Positions 1 to 8,354 of a stretch of 53,966 nucleotides of DNA are shown piece by piece. The stretch spans positions 1-53,966 of the forward strand of contig NZ_JBEXCV010000050.1 in the NCBI RefSeq assembly GCF_040605455.1. Reading direction: 5' to 3'. This stretch comes from Embleya sp040605455. GTDB taxonomy: Bacteria; Actinomycetota; Actinomycetes; Streptomycetales; Streptomycetaceae. Positions within the stretch are counted from its first letter, which is position 1. Every line of letters begins with the position of its first letter. The notes below the pieces were generated by a model, which had not been told where the DNA came from, did not search any database, and was given only the letters and a program-made list of their open reading frames with translations. The position numbers and the translations under genes were made by a program.

Positions 1-42
1 GATATTGACAAGCGATCCCGAGTCGGAGAGATTCGATGTTAG

Positions 43-972
43 CGGGCGGCCCAGGTCGCCGAGGGCGCCGAGCGGTTGCGCCGCTGGCTGGCCGACCGGG
101 TCCATCAGGGCCTGGCGGGCACCGAGCGTGAGGGATATGCCATGTGGGACGGTATCGCCGAGCGCATGGTCGACGCCAAGGCACCGGGGTTGGCGGCCCG
201 GCTGCGGGCCGCCGGGGCGATACCGGCGTCCGGGGCGGAGGGTTGGCCCGGCCGGCTCCTGGAGGACTACGCCGAGTTGTGGCTGCTCCTGCGCGCCCAC
301 GAACACGCCGACGACCTGGACCCGTCCCTGGTGGCCGGGCTGCGGGCGCGGATCGGCTGGACCGTGGATGCGGAGGACGTGCTGCGCAAGGCGCGCGAGG
401 CGGGCACGGTGGTGCACGACCGGTGGCTGGTGCTGGGCAGCCGGGACAGCGCGGACGGCAATCTGACCGAGCGTCGGATCTGGCTGCGCGGCGTGCGGTC
501 CGGCCGACCGGCGCTCGTCCTGGCCTTCGGGCCACAGGGGCGCGCGCCGCAACTGGCGTTGCCGGTGGGCCGATCGATCGAGGCCGACGCGGCCTTTCAC
601 GACGACGCGGTGCCGCTGCGGGCCGCGCTGGGCGAGCGCAGCGGCGCGCCGGTGCCGGGCGAGGAGCCGGCGGGGATCGGCCCGGAGGAGGCCACCCTGG
701 GCTATGCCGAGGCACTGCGCAGCGAACCGTGGCTGGAGGCCTGGCCGGTGGTGCTGGCCGACGTGGTCGCGGTGCCGGAGCCGATGGGGTGGCGGATCGC
801 GGGCGCGGACGGATTCTGGCTGCCGGTGGATCGGGCGCGGACCGGCGAGCAGGCGTTGTGGCGGCTGTCCGCGATGTCCGGTGGCGCGGGGCTGACCGTG
901 TTCGGCGAGTACGGCGCGCGCGGGTTCGTCCCGGTGACCGCGTGGCACGAGGGTCGGGCCGTGCAGTTGTAG
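43..972 (+). CDS. SWIM zinc-finger family protein, C-terminal part (5' truncated)
   Basis: The reading frame gives the conserved C-terminal part of actinobacterial SWIM zinc-finger proteins: an Arg/Leu-rich helical stretch, then blocks such as RWLVLG, RRIWL and LALPVG. The N-terminal SWIM motif (CxC...CxH) should lie upstream and is absent. The frame is closed by TAG at 40-42, but homology clearly starts straight after it, at RAAQVAEGAERL. The first ~42 bases therefore look like a damaged contig edge and not a true gene end. Possible internal starts are TTG at 76 and ATG at 141, but neither is likely native. E. coli YehQ is the analogous SWIM partner of a MoxR/VWA system, and the following genes fit that context. 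The product is probably a nucleic-acid- or protein-binding adaptor; its biochemical role is unknown. Confidence 0.8.
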   Translation, partial: RAAQVAEGAERLRRWLADRVHQGLAGTEREGYAMWDGIAERMVDAKAPGLAARLRAAGAIPASGAEGWPGRLLEDYAELWLLLRAHEHADDLDPSLVAGLRARIGWTVDAEDVLRKAREAGTVVHDRWLVLGSRDSADGNLTERRIWLRGVRSGRPALVLAFGPQGRAPQLALPVGRSIEADAAFHDDAVPLRAALGERSGAPVPGEEPAGIGPEEATLGYAEALRSEPWLEAWPVVLADVVAVPEPMGWRIAGADGFWLPVDRARTGEQALWRLSAMSGGAGLTVFGEYGARGFVPVTAWHEGRAVQL

Positions 973-1083
973 CCGGCCGCTCGCCCTGCCCCGGCGCGGG
1001 GCGGGAGCGGCCCGAGAGGGCCCGAAAACCATCACCGGTGTCGGTCGGCCCTGCCGATCGGTCTGTGCGGAAAGGGAGTTCGG

Positions 1084-2562
1084 ATGCGGGTGGCGGATCC
1101 GGTGTGGGACGACCTGGTGTCGGCGGCGTTGGTGGGCACCGGGCGGCGACCGGCCGCGGAGTTGCCCGGGCAGGACGCGCTCGGGGCGCTGACCGCGCGG
1201 GTGGACCGGGCGGACGAGGCGGTGCGGTTGCTCGACCTGGCCGCGATCGTGATGGTGCACCGGCGTGCGGGGCGGCGGGCCCCGGCGGGTGCGCCGCCGG
1301 CGCCGTGCGGCGAGGTGGATACGCGGCCGTCGGTGCCGGAGCGGGCCAGGGTGCGGCTGCGGATCCTGCTCGAGGGCGACGGGATGGACTTCCTGCCCGA
1401 ATGGCTGGCGCTGGCCCGCGCGGCCGGCCTGCGCGCGCCCGAGTCCGAGTTGCCCGCGCTGCTGACGGCGGCGCGCTCGCGGACCGATCTGCGCGAGATC
1501 GTGGCCGACCTGGCCGGACCGCGCGGACGCTGGCTGGCCGGGCTCAACCCGGAGTGGGCCTGGCTGACCCGGATCGCGGTGCCGGACCCCGACGATCCGG
1601 TCGAGTTGTGGCGGCACGGCCGCTTCGGCGAGCGGCTCGCCGCGTTCGAGGCGCTGCGCACCGGTGACCCGGACGCGGCCCGGGGGCTGCTGACCCAGGT
1701 CTGGAGCGCCGAGCCGGCGGAGGATCGTGCGGTGTGGGTGGCGGCGCTGCGCACCGGGTTGTCGGTGAGCGACGAGCCGTTCCTGGAGGAGGCGCTGGAC
1801 GACCGGGCCAAGGTGGTTCGGGTGGCCGCCGCGCAACTGCTCACCGAACTGCCCGGCTCGGCCTTCGCGGCCCGGATGCGCGAGCGGGCCCTGGCCTGCC
1901 TGCGGCCCGGCGGCGCGGGTCGGGTGCTGGTGGTGCCGCCGAGCGGGTGCGATGCGGCGATGCTGCGGGACGGCATCGCGGAGACGTCGCCGACCGGGCG
2001 CGAGGACCACTCGTGGTGGTTGGGCGAGATCGTGGCGGCCACGCCGCTCGCGGTGTGGCGGGAGGTGTTCGGGGCGAGCCCCGAGGAGATCGTGGCCCGG
2101 GTGTTGCCGCGCCGGTTCGCGGAGGACGTCCGGGAGGGATGGGCCCGCGCTGCGGTGCTCCAGCGCGATGTCGACTGGGCCCAGGCGCTGGCCGGGCGCG
2201 GCGCGCCCACCCGGCTGCTGACCGTGCTGCCGGCGGCCGAGTGCGCCGAACACGTGGCCCGGCACATCGCCGCGCATGGGCTGTCCGAGGCGCTCCAACT
2301 GCTGACCAACTGCCCGGCACCGTGGCCGGCGACGCTGGGCGACGCGGTCCTGGACGCACTCGCGAGCGCGGCCGGGAGCGGCGGCTACCCGTGGAGCTTC
2401 AGCGGCGCCCGGGACGTGGCCGGTCGCGGCCTGGACCCGGCCGTCGTCGAGCGCGTGGAACGCCTGGCCGAGGGGGACGGTGAATGGCCCAAGGCATTCC
2501 GCGCCCTCGCCGACACCCTCCACTACCGGGCGACGATGCGTGCGGAACTCCTGAGCGGCTGA
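1084..2562 (+). CDS. DUF5691 domain-containing protein
   Basis: This is a 492-residue, Leu/Ala/Arg-rich, apparently all-helical protein with HEAT-like periodicity. It carries the N-terminal signature typical of DUF5691 proteins (VWDDLVSAALVGTGRR) near residues 6-21. ATG at 1084 follows a GGGAG ribosome-binding site (about 1073-1077). It lies 111 bp after the SWIM gene on the same strand. In actinobacteria, DUF5691 genes sit between SWIM and MoxR/DUF5682/VWA genes, so it is likely a scaffold or adaptor of that assembly. No catalytic motif is visible, and function is inferred from context only. Confidence 0.8.
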   Translation: MRVADPVWDDLVSAALVGTGRRPAAELPGQDALGALTARVDRADEAVRLLDLAAIVMVHRRAGRRAPAGAPPAPCGEVDTRPSVPERARVRLRILLEGDGMDFLPEWLALARAAGLRAPESELPALLTAARSRTDLREIVADLAGPRGRWLAGLNPEWAWLTRIAVPDPDDPVELWRHGRFGERLAAFEALRTGDPDAARGLLTQVWSAEPAEDRAVWVAALRTGLSVSDEPFLEEALDDRAKVVRVAAAQLLTELPGSAFAARMRERALACLRPGGAGRVLVVPPSGCDAAMLRDGIAETSPTGREDHSWWLGEIVAATPLAVWREVFGASPEEIVARVLPRRFAEDVREGWARAAVLQRDVDWAQALAGRGAPTRLLTVLPAAECAEHVARHIAAHGLSEALQLLTNCPAPWPATLGDAVLDALASAAGSGGYPWSFSGARDVAGRGLDPAVVERVERLAEGDGEWPKAFRALADTLHYRATMRAELLSG

Positions 2563-2658
2563 CCGCGGAGGCTCTCGCGCCAGCCGGGTCGAACCATTCG
2601 TCCTGGTGGACGGTCGTATGTCCCACACCCGGGGACCTCGCCGCGAGAGGATGGGCGG

Positions 2659-3095
2659 GTGACCGACGATGCGGATCGGATCGACCCACTTGCGAACGCG
2701 CTCCCGGCCGAGATCCTGGTGCTGGAGGGCGCGTTGCCTTTGTGGTGGGCGTCGGCACCGAACGCACGCCCGACCTCGTCATCCTCGATCCCCGCAAGAA
2801 GGCCGAATTTCGGGACGGGCACGCGACGTCCGCATCAGGGGCCTGGATGTTCGTCGAGGTGACCTCGGACAGTACGCGCCGCGTCGACCTGCGGGAGAAG
2901 CCCAACGAGTACGCGCGGGCCGAGGTGCCGGTGACGCTGATCGTGGATCGGCAAAAGCACGAGGTGATCGTGCACTTCGAGCCGGTCGACGGGCGGTACA
3001 CGTTCACCGAGCGGGTGAAGGCCGGCGCCCCGGTGCGCCTGCCCGAGCCGTTCGACGTGACCGTCGAGACCGGGTTCCTGTTCGATCACCTGTGA
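2659..3095 (+). pseudogene. Uma2-like (DUF820) nuclease-family remnant, frameshifted and internally deleted
   Basis: From GTG 2659 the first frame encodes a start typical of actinobacterial Uma2 proteins (TDDADRIDPLANAL), ending near LEGALPL. Homology then resumes in a different frame with TPDLVILDP, FVEVTSDSTRRVD, EKPNEYARAEVP and LIVDRQ, ending at TGA 3093-3095. Those blocks are the DUF820/Uma2 restriction-endonuclease-like core. The segment normally joining the two halves (E-G-E region and first core strands) is missing, so a deletion plus frameshift has destroyed the gene. It sits between DUF5691 and the MoxR ATPase, interrupting an otherwise compact cluster. A sequencing error alone could explain the frame change but not the missing middle. 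Confidence 0.7.
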
Positions 3096-3174
3096 CATCG
3101 GCGGCCCCGAGGGTGTCGGACCCGGGCGGCAGGATGGGTTCTGTTCGGGTTTGTTCGAGCCTTGGGGGAGCGCC

Positions 3175-4284
3175 GTGACCGTGTCCGCTGAACCGATTGA
3201 GCATAGTGTGCTTCGGGCCCATGCCGAGGACGCGTTCGCCGACGAACTGGCCGCGCTCGCCGCAGCCGACGAGCGCCCCCGGCCGCCGCGCTGGAAGCTT
3301 TCGCCGTGGGCGGTGGCGACCTACCTGCTGGGCGGCACGCTGGCGGACGGGACGGTGATCTCGCCCAAGTACATCGGCCCCCGGCGGATCATCGAGGTCG
3401 CCGTCACCACCTTGGCCACCGACCGCGCGCTGCTGCTCCTCGGCGTGCCGGGCACGGCCAAGACGTGGGTGTCCGAGCACCTGGCCGCCGCCGTGTGCGG
3501 CGACTCCACGCTGCTGGTCCAGGGCACCGCCGGCACCCCCGAGGAGGCCATTCGCTACGGCTGGAACTACGCGCAACTGCTCGCGCACGGGCCCAGCCGC
3601 GCGGCCATGGTTGCCGGTCCGGTGATGCGCGCGATGAGCCACGGACTGGTGGCCCGGGTCGAGGAGTTGACCCGCATCCCGGCCGACGTGCAGGACTCGC
3701 TGATCACCATCCTGTCCGAAAAGACGCTGCCCGTACCGGAGTTGAACGACGAGGTGCAGGCCGTGCGCGGGTTCAACCTGATCGCCACCGCCAACGACCG
3801 CGACCGCGGCGTCAACGACCTCTCGTCCGCGCTGCGCCGCCGATTCAACACCGTGGTGCTTCCGCTGCCGGCGACCGCAGACGCCGAGGTGGACATCGTC
3901 AGTCGCCGGGTGGCCCAGCTCGGCTCCTCGCTCGACCTGCCCCCGGTGGCCGCAGCCGAGGCCGAACTGCGGCGCGTGGTCACGGTGTTCCGCGAACTGA
4001 GGGCCGGCCTGACCGAGGACGGGCGGACCAAGCTGAAGACCCCCTCCGGGACGTTGTCCACCGCCGAGGCGATCTCCGTGGTCACCGGCGGCCTCGCGCT
4101 GGCCGCACACTTCGGCGACGGCGTGCTGCGTTCGGCGGACGTGGCCGCGGGCATCCTGGGCGCGGTGGTCAATGATCCGGCGGCGGACACCCTGGTCTGG
4201 CGCGAATACCTGGAGACCGCGGTGCGTCCACGCGCCGACTGGCAGGACTTCTACCGGGCCTGCCGCGACGCGGACCGAGCCTGA
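3175..4284 (+). CDS. MoxR-family AAA+ ATPase (YehL-like)
   Basis: GTG 3175 follows GGGGGAG at 3164-3170, giving 369 residues. Walker A is GVPGTAKT (residues 90-97). The Walker B region is LVARVEEL (about 158-165), sensor 1 is ATAND (204-208), and an arginine-finger region ALRRRF lies at 219-224. This is the MoxR type of AAA+ ATPase, which remodels or activates partner complexes and usually works with a VWA protein. Its stop overlaps the next start (TGATG at 4282-4286), so it is translationally coupled to the DUF5682 gene. E. coli YehL is the nearest named analogue. Likely cytoplasmic. Partner identity is inferred from the cluster. Confidence 0.88.
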   Translation: MTVSAEPIEHSVLRAHAEDAFADELAALAAADERPRPPRWKLSPWAVATYLLGGTLADGTVISPKYIGPRRIIEVAVTTLATDRALLLLGVPGTAKTWVSEHLAAAVCGDSTLLVQGTAGTPEEAIRYGWNYAQLLAHGPSRAAMVAGPVMRAMSHGLVARVEELTRIPADVQDSLITILSEKTLPVPELNDEVQAVRGFNLIATANDRDRGVNDLSSALRRRFNTVVLPLPATADAEVDIVSRRVAQLGSSLDLPPVAAAEAELRRVVTVFRELRAGLTEDGRTKLKTPSGTLSTAEAISVVTGGLALAAHFGDGVLRSADVAAGILGAVVNDPAADTLVWREYLETAVRPRADWQDFYRACRDADRA

Positions 4285-6575
4285 TGGCGACCCTTGCGGC
4301 CGATCCGCCGATCCTGCTCGGCGTGCGGCACCACGGGCCCGGCTCGGCCCGGGCGGTGGCCGCCGCGCTCGCGCAGGTCGAGCCGGACATCGTGCTGATC
4401 GAGGGCCCACCCGAGGCGGACGTGCTGCTCTCCTTCGCCGCCGACCCCGACATGCGACCGCCCGTCGCGCTGCTCGCGCACGCGGCCGACGATCCCGCAC
4501 AGGCGGGCTTTTGGCCGTACGCCGACTTCAGCCCCGAGTGGGTGGCGATTCGGTACGCCGGTGCACACAGCGTGCCGATCCGCTTCGTCGACCTGCCGGT
4601 CGCGGTGTCCTTCACGCTAGACCGGGCTCGCAAGGAGCGCGCCGCGACCGCCCCGCCCGAGGACGAGGAGGCCGCGCCCGCACCGCCGCGGGTCGACCCG
4701 ATCGCCGAACTTGCCCGACTGGCCGGCCAGGACGACCCGGAGCGCTGGTGGGAGGACGTGATCGAGCACCGGCTGCCCACCGGCGGCGACGCGCTGACCC
4801 CGTTCGCCGCGCTCGCCGAGGCGATGGCCGCGCTGCGCGAGGACGAGCCCGAGCCCGATCCGACGGCCGAGCCCGACGTCGAGCGGCTGCGCGAGGCACA
4901 CATGCGCCAGTGCATCCGGTCCGCGCGCCGCGCCGGCCACCGGCGGATCGCCGTGGTGTGCGGCGCCTGGCACCTGCCCGCGCTCGCCCGGCTCCCCTCG
5001 GCAGCCGCCGATCGCGCGTTGCTGGCGCCGCACCGGGCCAAGGTCAAGGTGGAGACCACCTGGGTGCCCTGGACACACCGCCGGCTCGCGCAGAGCTCCG
5101 GCTACGGAGCGGGCGTCGCCTCGCCCGGGTGGTACCGACACCTGTACGCGAACGGCGACGAACGCGATCTGTTGCCCCGCTGGTTCGTCCGGATCGCATC
5201 GCTGCTGCGCGACGCGGGCCACCCGGTGTCCTCCGCGCACGTGATCGAGGCCACCCGGCACGCGAGCGCACTGGCCGCGCTGCGCGGTCGCCCGCTGGCC
5301 GGCCTGGACGAGACGATCGAGGCGGTCCGCACGGTGATGTGCGACGGCGTGACCGGGCCGCTCGCGCTGGTGCACGACACCCTCGTGGTGGGCGACGTGA
5401 TCGGCGAGGTGCCCGACACGGTGCCCGCCGTGCCGCTCCAGCGCGACCTGTCCCGCGAGCAGCGCCGACTGCGACTCAAGCCCGAGCCCTCGGCCCGCGA
5501 ACTCGAACTCGACCTGCGCAAGGAGTCGCACGCCGACCGCAGCCGGCTGCTCAACCGACTCGCCCTGCTGGACATCCCGTGGGGTGTGCCGGCCAGGGCC
5601 CGGGAGAGCAAGGGCACCTTTCGCGAGACCTGGCGCCTGGACTGGCAACCCGAGTTGGCCATCCGGGTCGCCGAAGCCGGTGTGTGGGGGACCACCGTGC
5701 TCGCCGCCGCCGCGGCCCGCACGGCCGACCTGGCGATCCGGGCCGAGTCGCTCGCCGACGTCACCGAGGTGGCCGAGCGCTGCCTGCGCGCCGACCTGCC
5801 CGACGCACTGCCGCTGATCATGCGCGTCCTGGACCAGCGCGCCGCGCTGGACACCGACGTGGGCAAACTCGCCGAGGCGCTGCCGGGGCTGGTGCGCGCG
5901 TTGCGCTACGGCGACGTGCGCGGCACCGACACCTCCGCGCTGGGCACCGTGGTGGCCGGCATGGTGGTTCGGATCTGCGTCGGTCTGCTGCCGGCCTGCG
6001 CGGGCCTGGACGACGACGGCGCCAAGGCGATGCACCGACACCTGGACGCCGTGCACGCCGCCGTGCAACTGCTGAGCGAGGAGCAACAGCAGGAGTGGTA
6101 CGCGACCCTGGACCGGCTCGCCGACCGGGAAAACCTGCCGGGCCTGCTCACCGGCCGGGCCACCCGACTGCTGCTCGACCTGGGCCGACTCGACCCGCGA
6201 GCGGCCGCTCCACGGCTGGCCCGGGCGCTGACCCGAGGCGTTCCGCATCGCGAATCGGCCGCCTGGATCGAGGGATTCCTGGCGGGTGGCGGCATGCTGC
6301 TCGTGCACGACGAGCGGCTGATGGCCCTGGTCGACGAGTGGATCACCGACACCCCCGCCGACCTGTTCGTGGAGATCCTGCCGTTGCTGCGGCGTACCTT
6401 CGCCACCTTCGCTGCGGCCGAGCGTCGCATGCTCGGCGAGCGGGTGCGCACCCCGGCACATCCCGCCGCCCCGGCCACGACCGCCGACCTGTTCGACACC
6501 GGGCGAGCGGATGCCACGCTGCCGTTGCTGGCCGAGATCCTCGGCCTCGAACGCCGAAAGGTGACCACCCGATGA
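4284..6575 (+). CDS. DUF5682 family protein (YehM-like)
   Basis: A 763-residue protein beginning MATLAADPPILLGVRHHGPGSA. The pattern GVRHHGPGSARA followed by IVLIEGPPEAD is the family hallmark and resembles the TraB/ChaN-type start (IDxVLIEGP). A later His-containing block, VVCGAWHLPAL (about 220-230), is also conserved. No transmembrane segment is seen. The ATG shares its A with the stop of the MoxR gene, and its own stop overlaps the VWA start (ATGA, 6572-6575), so MoxR, DUF5682 and VWA form one coupled unit. The role is unknown; it may be the effector or substrate-recognition component of the MoxR-VWA machine. Confidence 0.85.
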   Translation: MATLAADPPILLGVRHHGPGSARAVAAALAQVEPDIVLIEGPPEADVLLSFAADPDMRPPVALLAHAADDPAQAGFWPYADFSPEWVAIRYAGAHSVPIRFVDLPVAVSFTLDRARKERAATAPPEDEEAAPAPPRVDPIAELARLAGQDDPERWWEDVIEHRLPTGGDALTPFAALAEAMAALREDEPEPDPTAEPDVERLREAHMRQCIRSARRAGHRRIAVVCGAWHLPALARLPSAAADRALLAPHRAKVKVETTWVPWTHRRLAQSSGYGAGVASPGWYRHLYANGDERDLLPRWFVRIASLLRDAGHPVSSAHVIEATRHASALAALRGRPLAGLDETIEAVRTVMCDGVTGPLALVHDTLVVGDVIGEVPDTVPAVPLQRDLSREQRRLRLKPEPSARELELDLRKESHADRSRLLNRLALLDIPWGVPARARESKGTFRETWRLDWQPELAIRVAEAGVWGTTVLAAAAARTADLAIRAESLADVTEVAERCLRADLPDALPLIMRVLDQRAALDTDVGKLAEALPGLVRALRYGDVRGTDTSALGTVVAGMVVRICVGLLPACAGLDDDGAKAMHRHLDAVHAAVQLLSEEQQQEWYATLDRLADRENLPGLLTGRATRLLLDLGRLDPRAAAPRLARALTRGVPHRESAAWIEGFLAGGGMLLVHDERLMALVDEWITDTPADLFVEILPLLRRTFATFAAAERRMLGERVRTPAHPAAPATTADLFDTGRADATLPLLAEILGLERRKVTTR

Positions 6576-7735
6576 GCGAGAGCACGGCCGACGAACGCCT
6601 GCGCCGCTGGCGGCTGGTGCTCGGCGGCGACGCGGACGGCACCGGCTACGGGCCCACCGGCGAGGACATCCGGATCGACCGGGCCCTGGCCGCGCTGTAC
6701 CGCCCGCAGACCCCGGCGCCGCGCGGCAGCAGGCGCGGCAACGGCCCGCGCGCGGCCGGCCTGGGCGCCTCCGCGCCGTCGGTGGCCCGCTGGCTCGGCG
6801 ACATCCGCGAGCACTTCCCGGCGGGCGTGGTACAGATCCTCCAACAGGACGCGATCGAGCGACTCGACCTGACCCGGCTGCTCCTGGAGCCGGAGATGCT
6901 GGCCGCCGTCGAACCCGACGTACACCTGGTCGGCACCCTGCTCTCGCTCAACAAGCTGATGCCCGAGGCCACCAAGGAGGCCGCCCGCGCGGTGGTCCGC
7001 AGGGTCGTCGACGACTTGGAGCGCCGAGTCGCGCAGCGCACCACGAGCCTGGTCCAGGGTGCGTTGGACCGGGCGACCCGGATCAACCGCCCGCGCCACC
7101 ACGACATCGACTGGAACGCCACGATCAAGGCCAACCTCAAGCACTATCAGGCCGAACACCGCACGATCGTGCCGGAGCGCCTGGTCGGCTACGGGCGGCA
7201 GCGGCACGGGGTGCAAAAGGACGTGATCCTGTGCATCGATCAGTCCGGCTCGATGGCGGCCTCGGTGGTCTACGCGTCGGTCTTCGGCGCGGTGCTGGGC
7301 TCGATGCGCTCGCTCAAGACTTCACTGGTCGTCTTCGACACGAGCGTGGTCGACCTCACCGAACAACTGAGCGATCCGGTGGACGTGCTGTTCGGCACCC
7401 AACTCGGCGGCGGCACCGACATCAACCGCGCGCTCGCCTACTGCCAATCGCTGATCGGCCGCCCGGCGGAGACGGTCGTTGTGCTGATCAGCGACCTGTA
7501 CGAGGGCGGCGTGCGGGACGAGATGTTGCGCCGCGCCGCGGCCATGCGGGCCGCCGGCACCTCGTTCGTCACCCTGCTGGCCCTCTCCGACGAGGGCGCC
7601 CCCGCGTACGACCACACCAACGCGGCGGCGCTGGCCGCCCTCGGCAGCCCGGCCTTCGCGTGCACCCCCGACCTGTTCCCGGAGGTGATGGCAGCGGCGA
7701 TCCAGGGGCTGCCGCTTCCGGTGCCGGCGCCGTAG
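6572..7735 (+). CDS. VWA domain-containing protein (YehP-like), MoxR partner
   Basis: A 387-residue protein that overlaps the preceding stop by four bases. The C-terminal von Willebrand A domain starts around residue 216 and carries a complete MIDAS site: DQSGS (D223, S225, S227), T282 in GGGTDINRA, and D308 in LISDLYEGG. The N-terminal half is helical. VWA/MIDAS proteins of this type are the metal-dependent binding partners of MoxR ATPases. This is the last gene of the cluster, and no hairpin terminator is evident immediately after it. Confidence 0.88.
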   Translation: MSESTADERLRRWRLVLGGDADGTGYGPTGEDIRIDRALAALYRPQTPAPRGSRRGNGPRAAGLGASAPSVARWLGDIREHFPAGVVQILQQDAIERLDLTRLLLEPEMLAAVEPDVHLVGTLLSLNKLMPEATKEAARAVVRRVVDDLERRVAQRTTSLVQGALDRATRINRPRHHDIDWNATIKANLKHYQAEHRTIVPERLVGYGRQRHGVQKDVILCIDQSGSMAASVVYASVFGAVLGSMRSLKTSLVVFDTSVVDLTEQLSDPVDVLFGTQLGGGTDINRALAYCQSLIGRPAETVVVLISDLYEGGVRDEMLRRAAAMRAAGTSFVTLLALSDEGAPAYDHTNAAALAALGSPAFACTPDLFPEVMAAAIQGLPLPVPAP

Positions 7736-7777
7736 GGCAGCCCGGAATCCGGCGTTCCTTGCGGTAAGCGGACCACA

Positions 7778-7891
7778 GTGAGGATCGACGTCGAACTGCG
7801 CGACCGGATCGCCCGCCCGGCTCGGCAGCGGGGTGTGTCGATGGACGCGGTCATCGCCGCGGTCGTGGCGCGAGAGGAGCGCGCCGCGTGA
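7778..7891 (+). CDS. Very short ribbon-helix-helix (antitoxin-like) ORF, probably a remnant
   Basis: GTG 7778 opens a 37-codon frame (MRIDVELRDRIARPARQRG...) ending TGA 7889-7891. The beta-strand/helix pattern R-I-D-V-E-L-R-D-R-I followed by RGVSMDAVI matches the N-terminal half of MetJ/Arc/CopG-type antitoxins common in Streptomyces. Full proteins of that group are usually 70-90 residues, so this looks truncated. There is no strong ribosome-binding site and no toxin gene beside it. It could be a decayed toxin-antitoxin locus or a short real gene. Confidence 0.4.
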   Translation: MRIDVELRDRIARPARQRGVSMDAVIAAVVAREERAA

Positions 7892-8354
7892 TGCGCGGCC
7901 ATCGAGGCCGCGGGGAGTCGCTTGCAGCCCGATCCCGAAGAACGGCGATCATGCCGCGCGCAACGGCGGTGACCCCGTGGTTGCTCTCCGCTCCGTTCGT
8001 TCACCGGCGGGATTCCGGGTAAGTGTGATTGTCGGCCCCGAGGCTTCGGCGTGGGATCGGCCACACCCCTATCGTCACCGTCCGTTCGGGTGTGTTCCCT
8101 GTGTCACGGTGGAACAGGCGTAAACGGGCGGATCTCGACGTTCGGCGGAGCCGGTGCCGAGGACCTCCGGGGACGTGTACCCCGGACCCCGTTTCGGACC
8201 TAGCACTCCTGCCCGATAACCTGCAAGGCGGATCAGCTACGCGTGCGGACGCCGTCCACCAGAGTCTGGGGGCGAGCCTGCCGGACCCTGCGCGACGACG
8301 GACGCGGCTGCGCATCTTCCGCATATCCGATCGCGATCACAAGGACGGACCCGC
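7892..8354 (+). other. Gene-free leader/promoter region upstream of sucC
   Basis: About 460 bp with no convincing coding frame. It must hold the sucCD promoter. A weak candidate is TTCGGA (about 8194-8199) with GATAAC (about 8216-8221), spaced 16 bp, but the match to consensus is poor. No clear riboswitch or inverted repeat was recognised. Confidence 0.4.

Noticed and set aside
7833..8123. 96-codon frame upstream of sucC
   Set aside because: No homology or ribosome-binding site; overlaps the short RHH frame.
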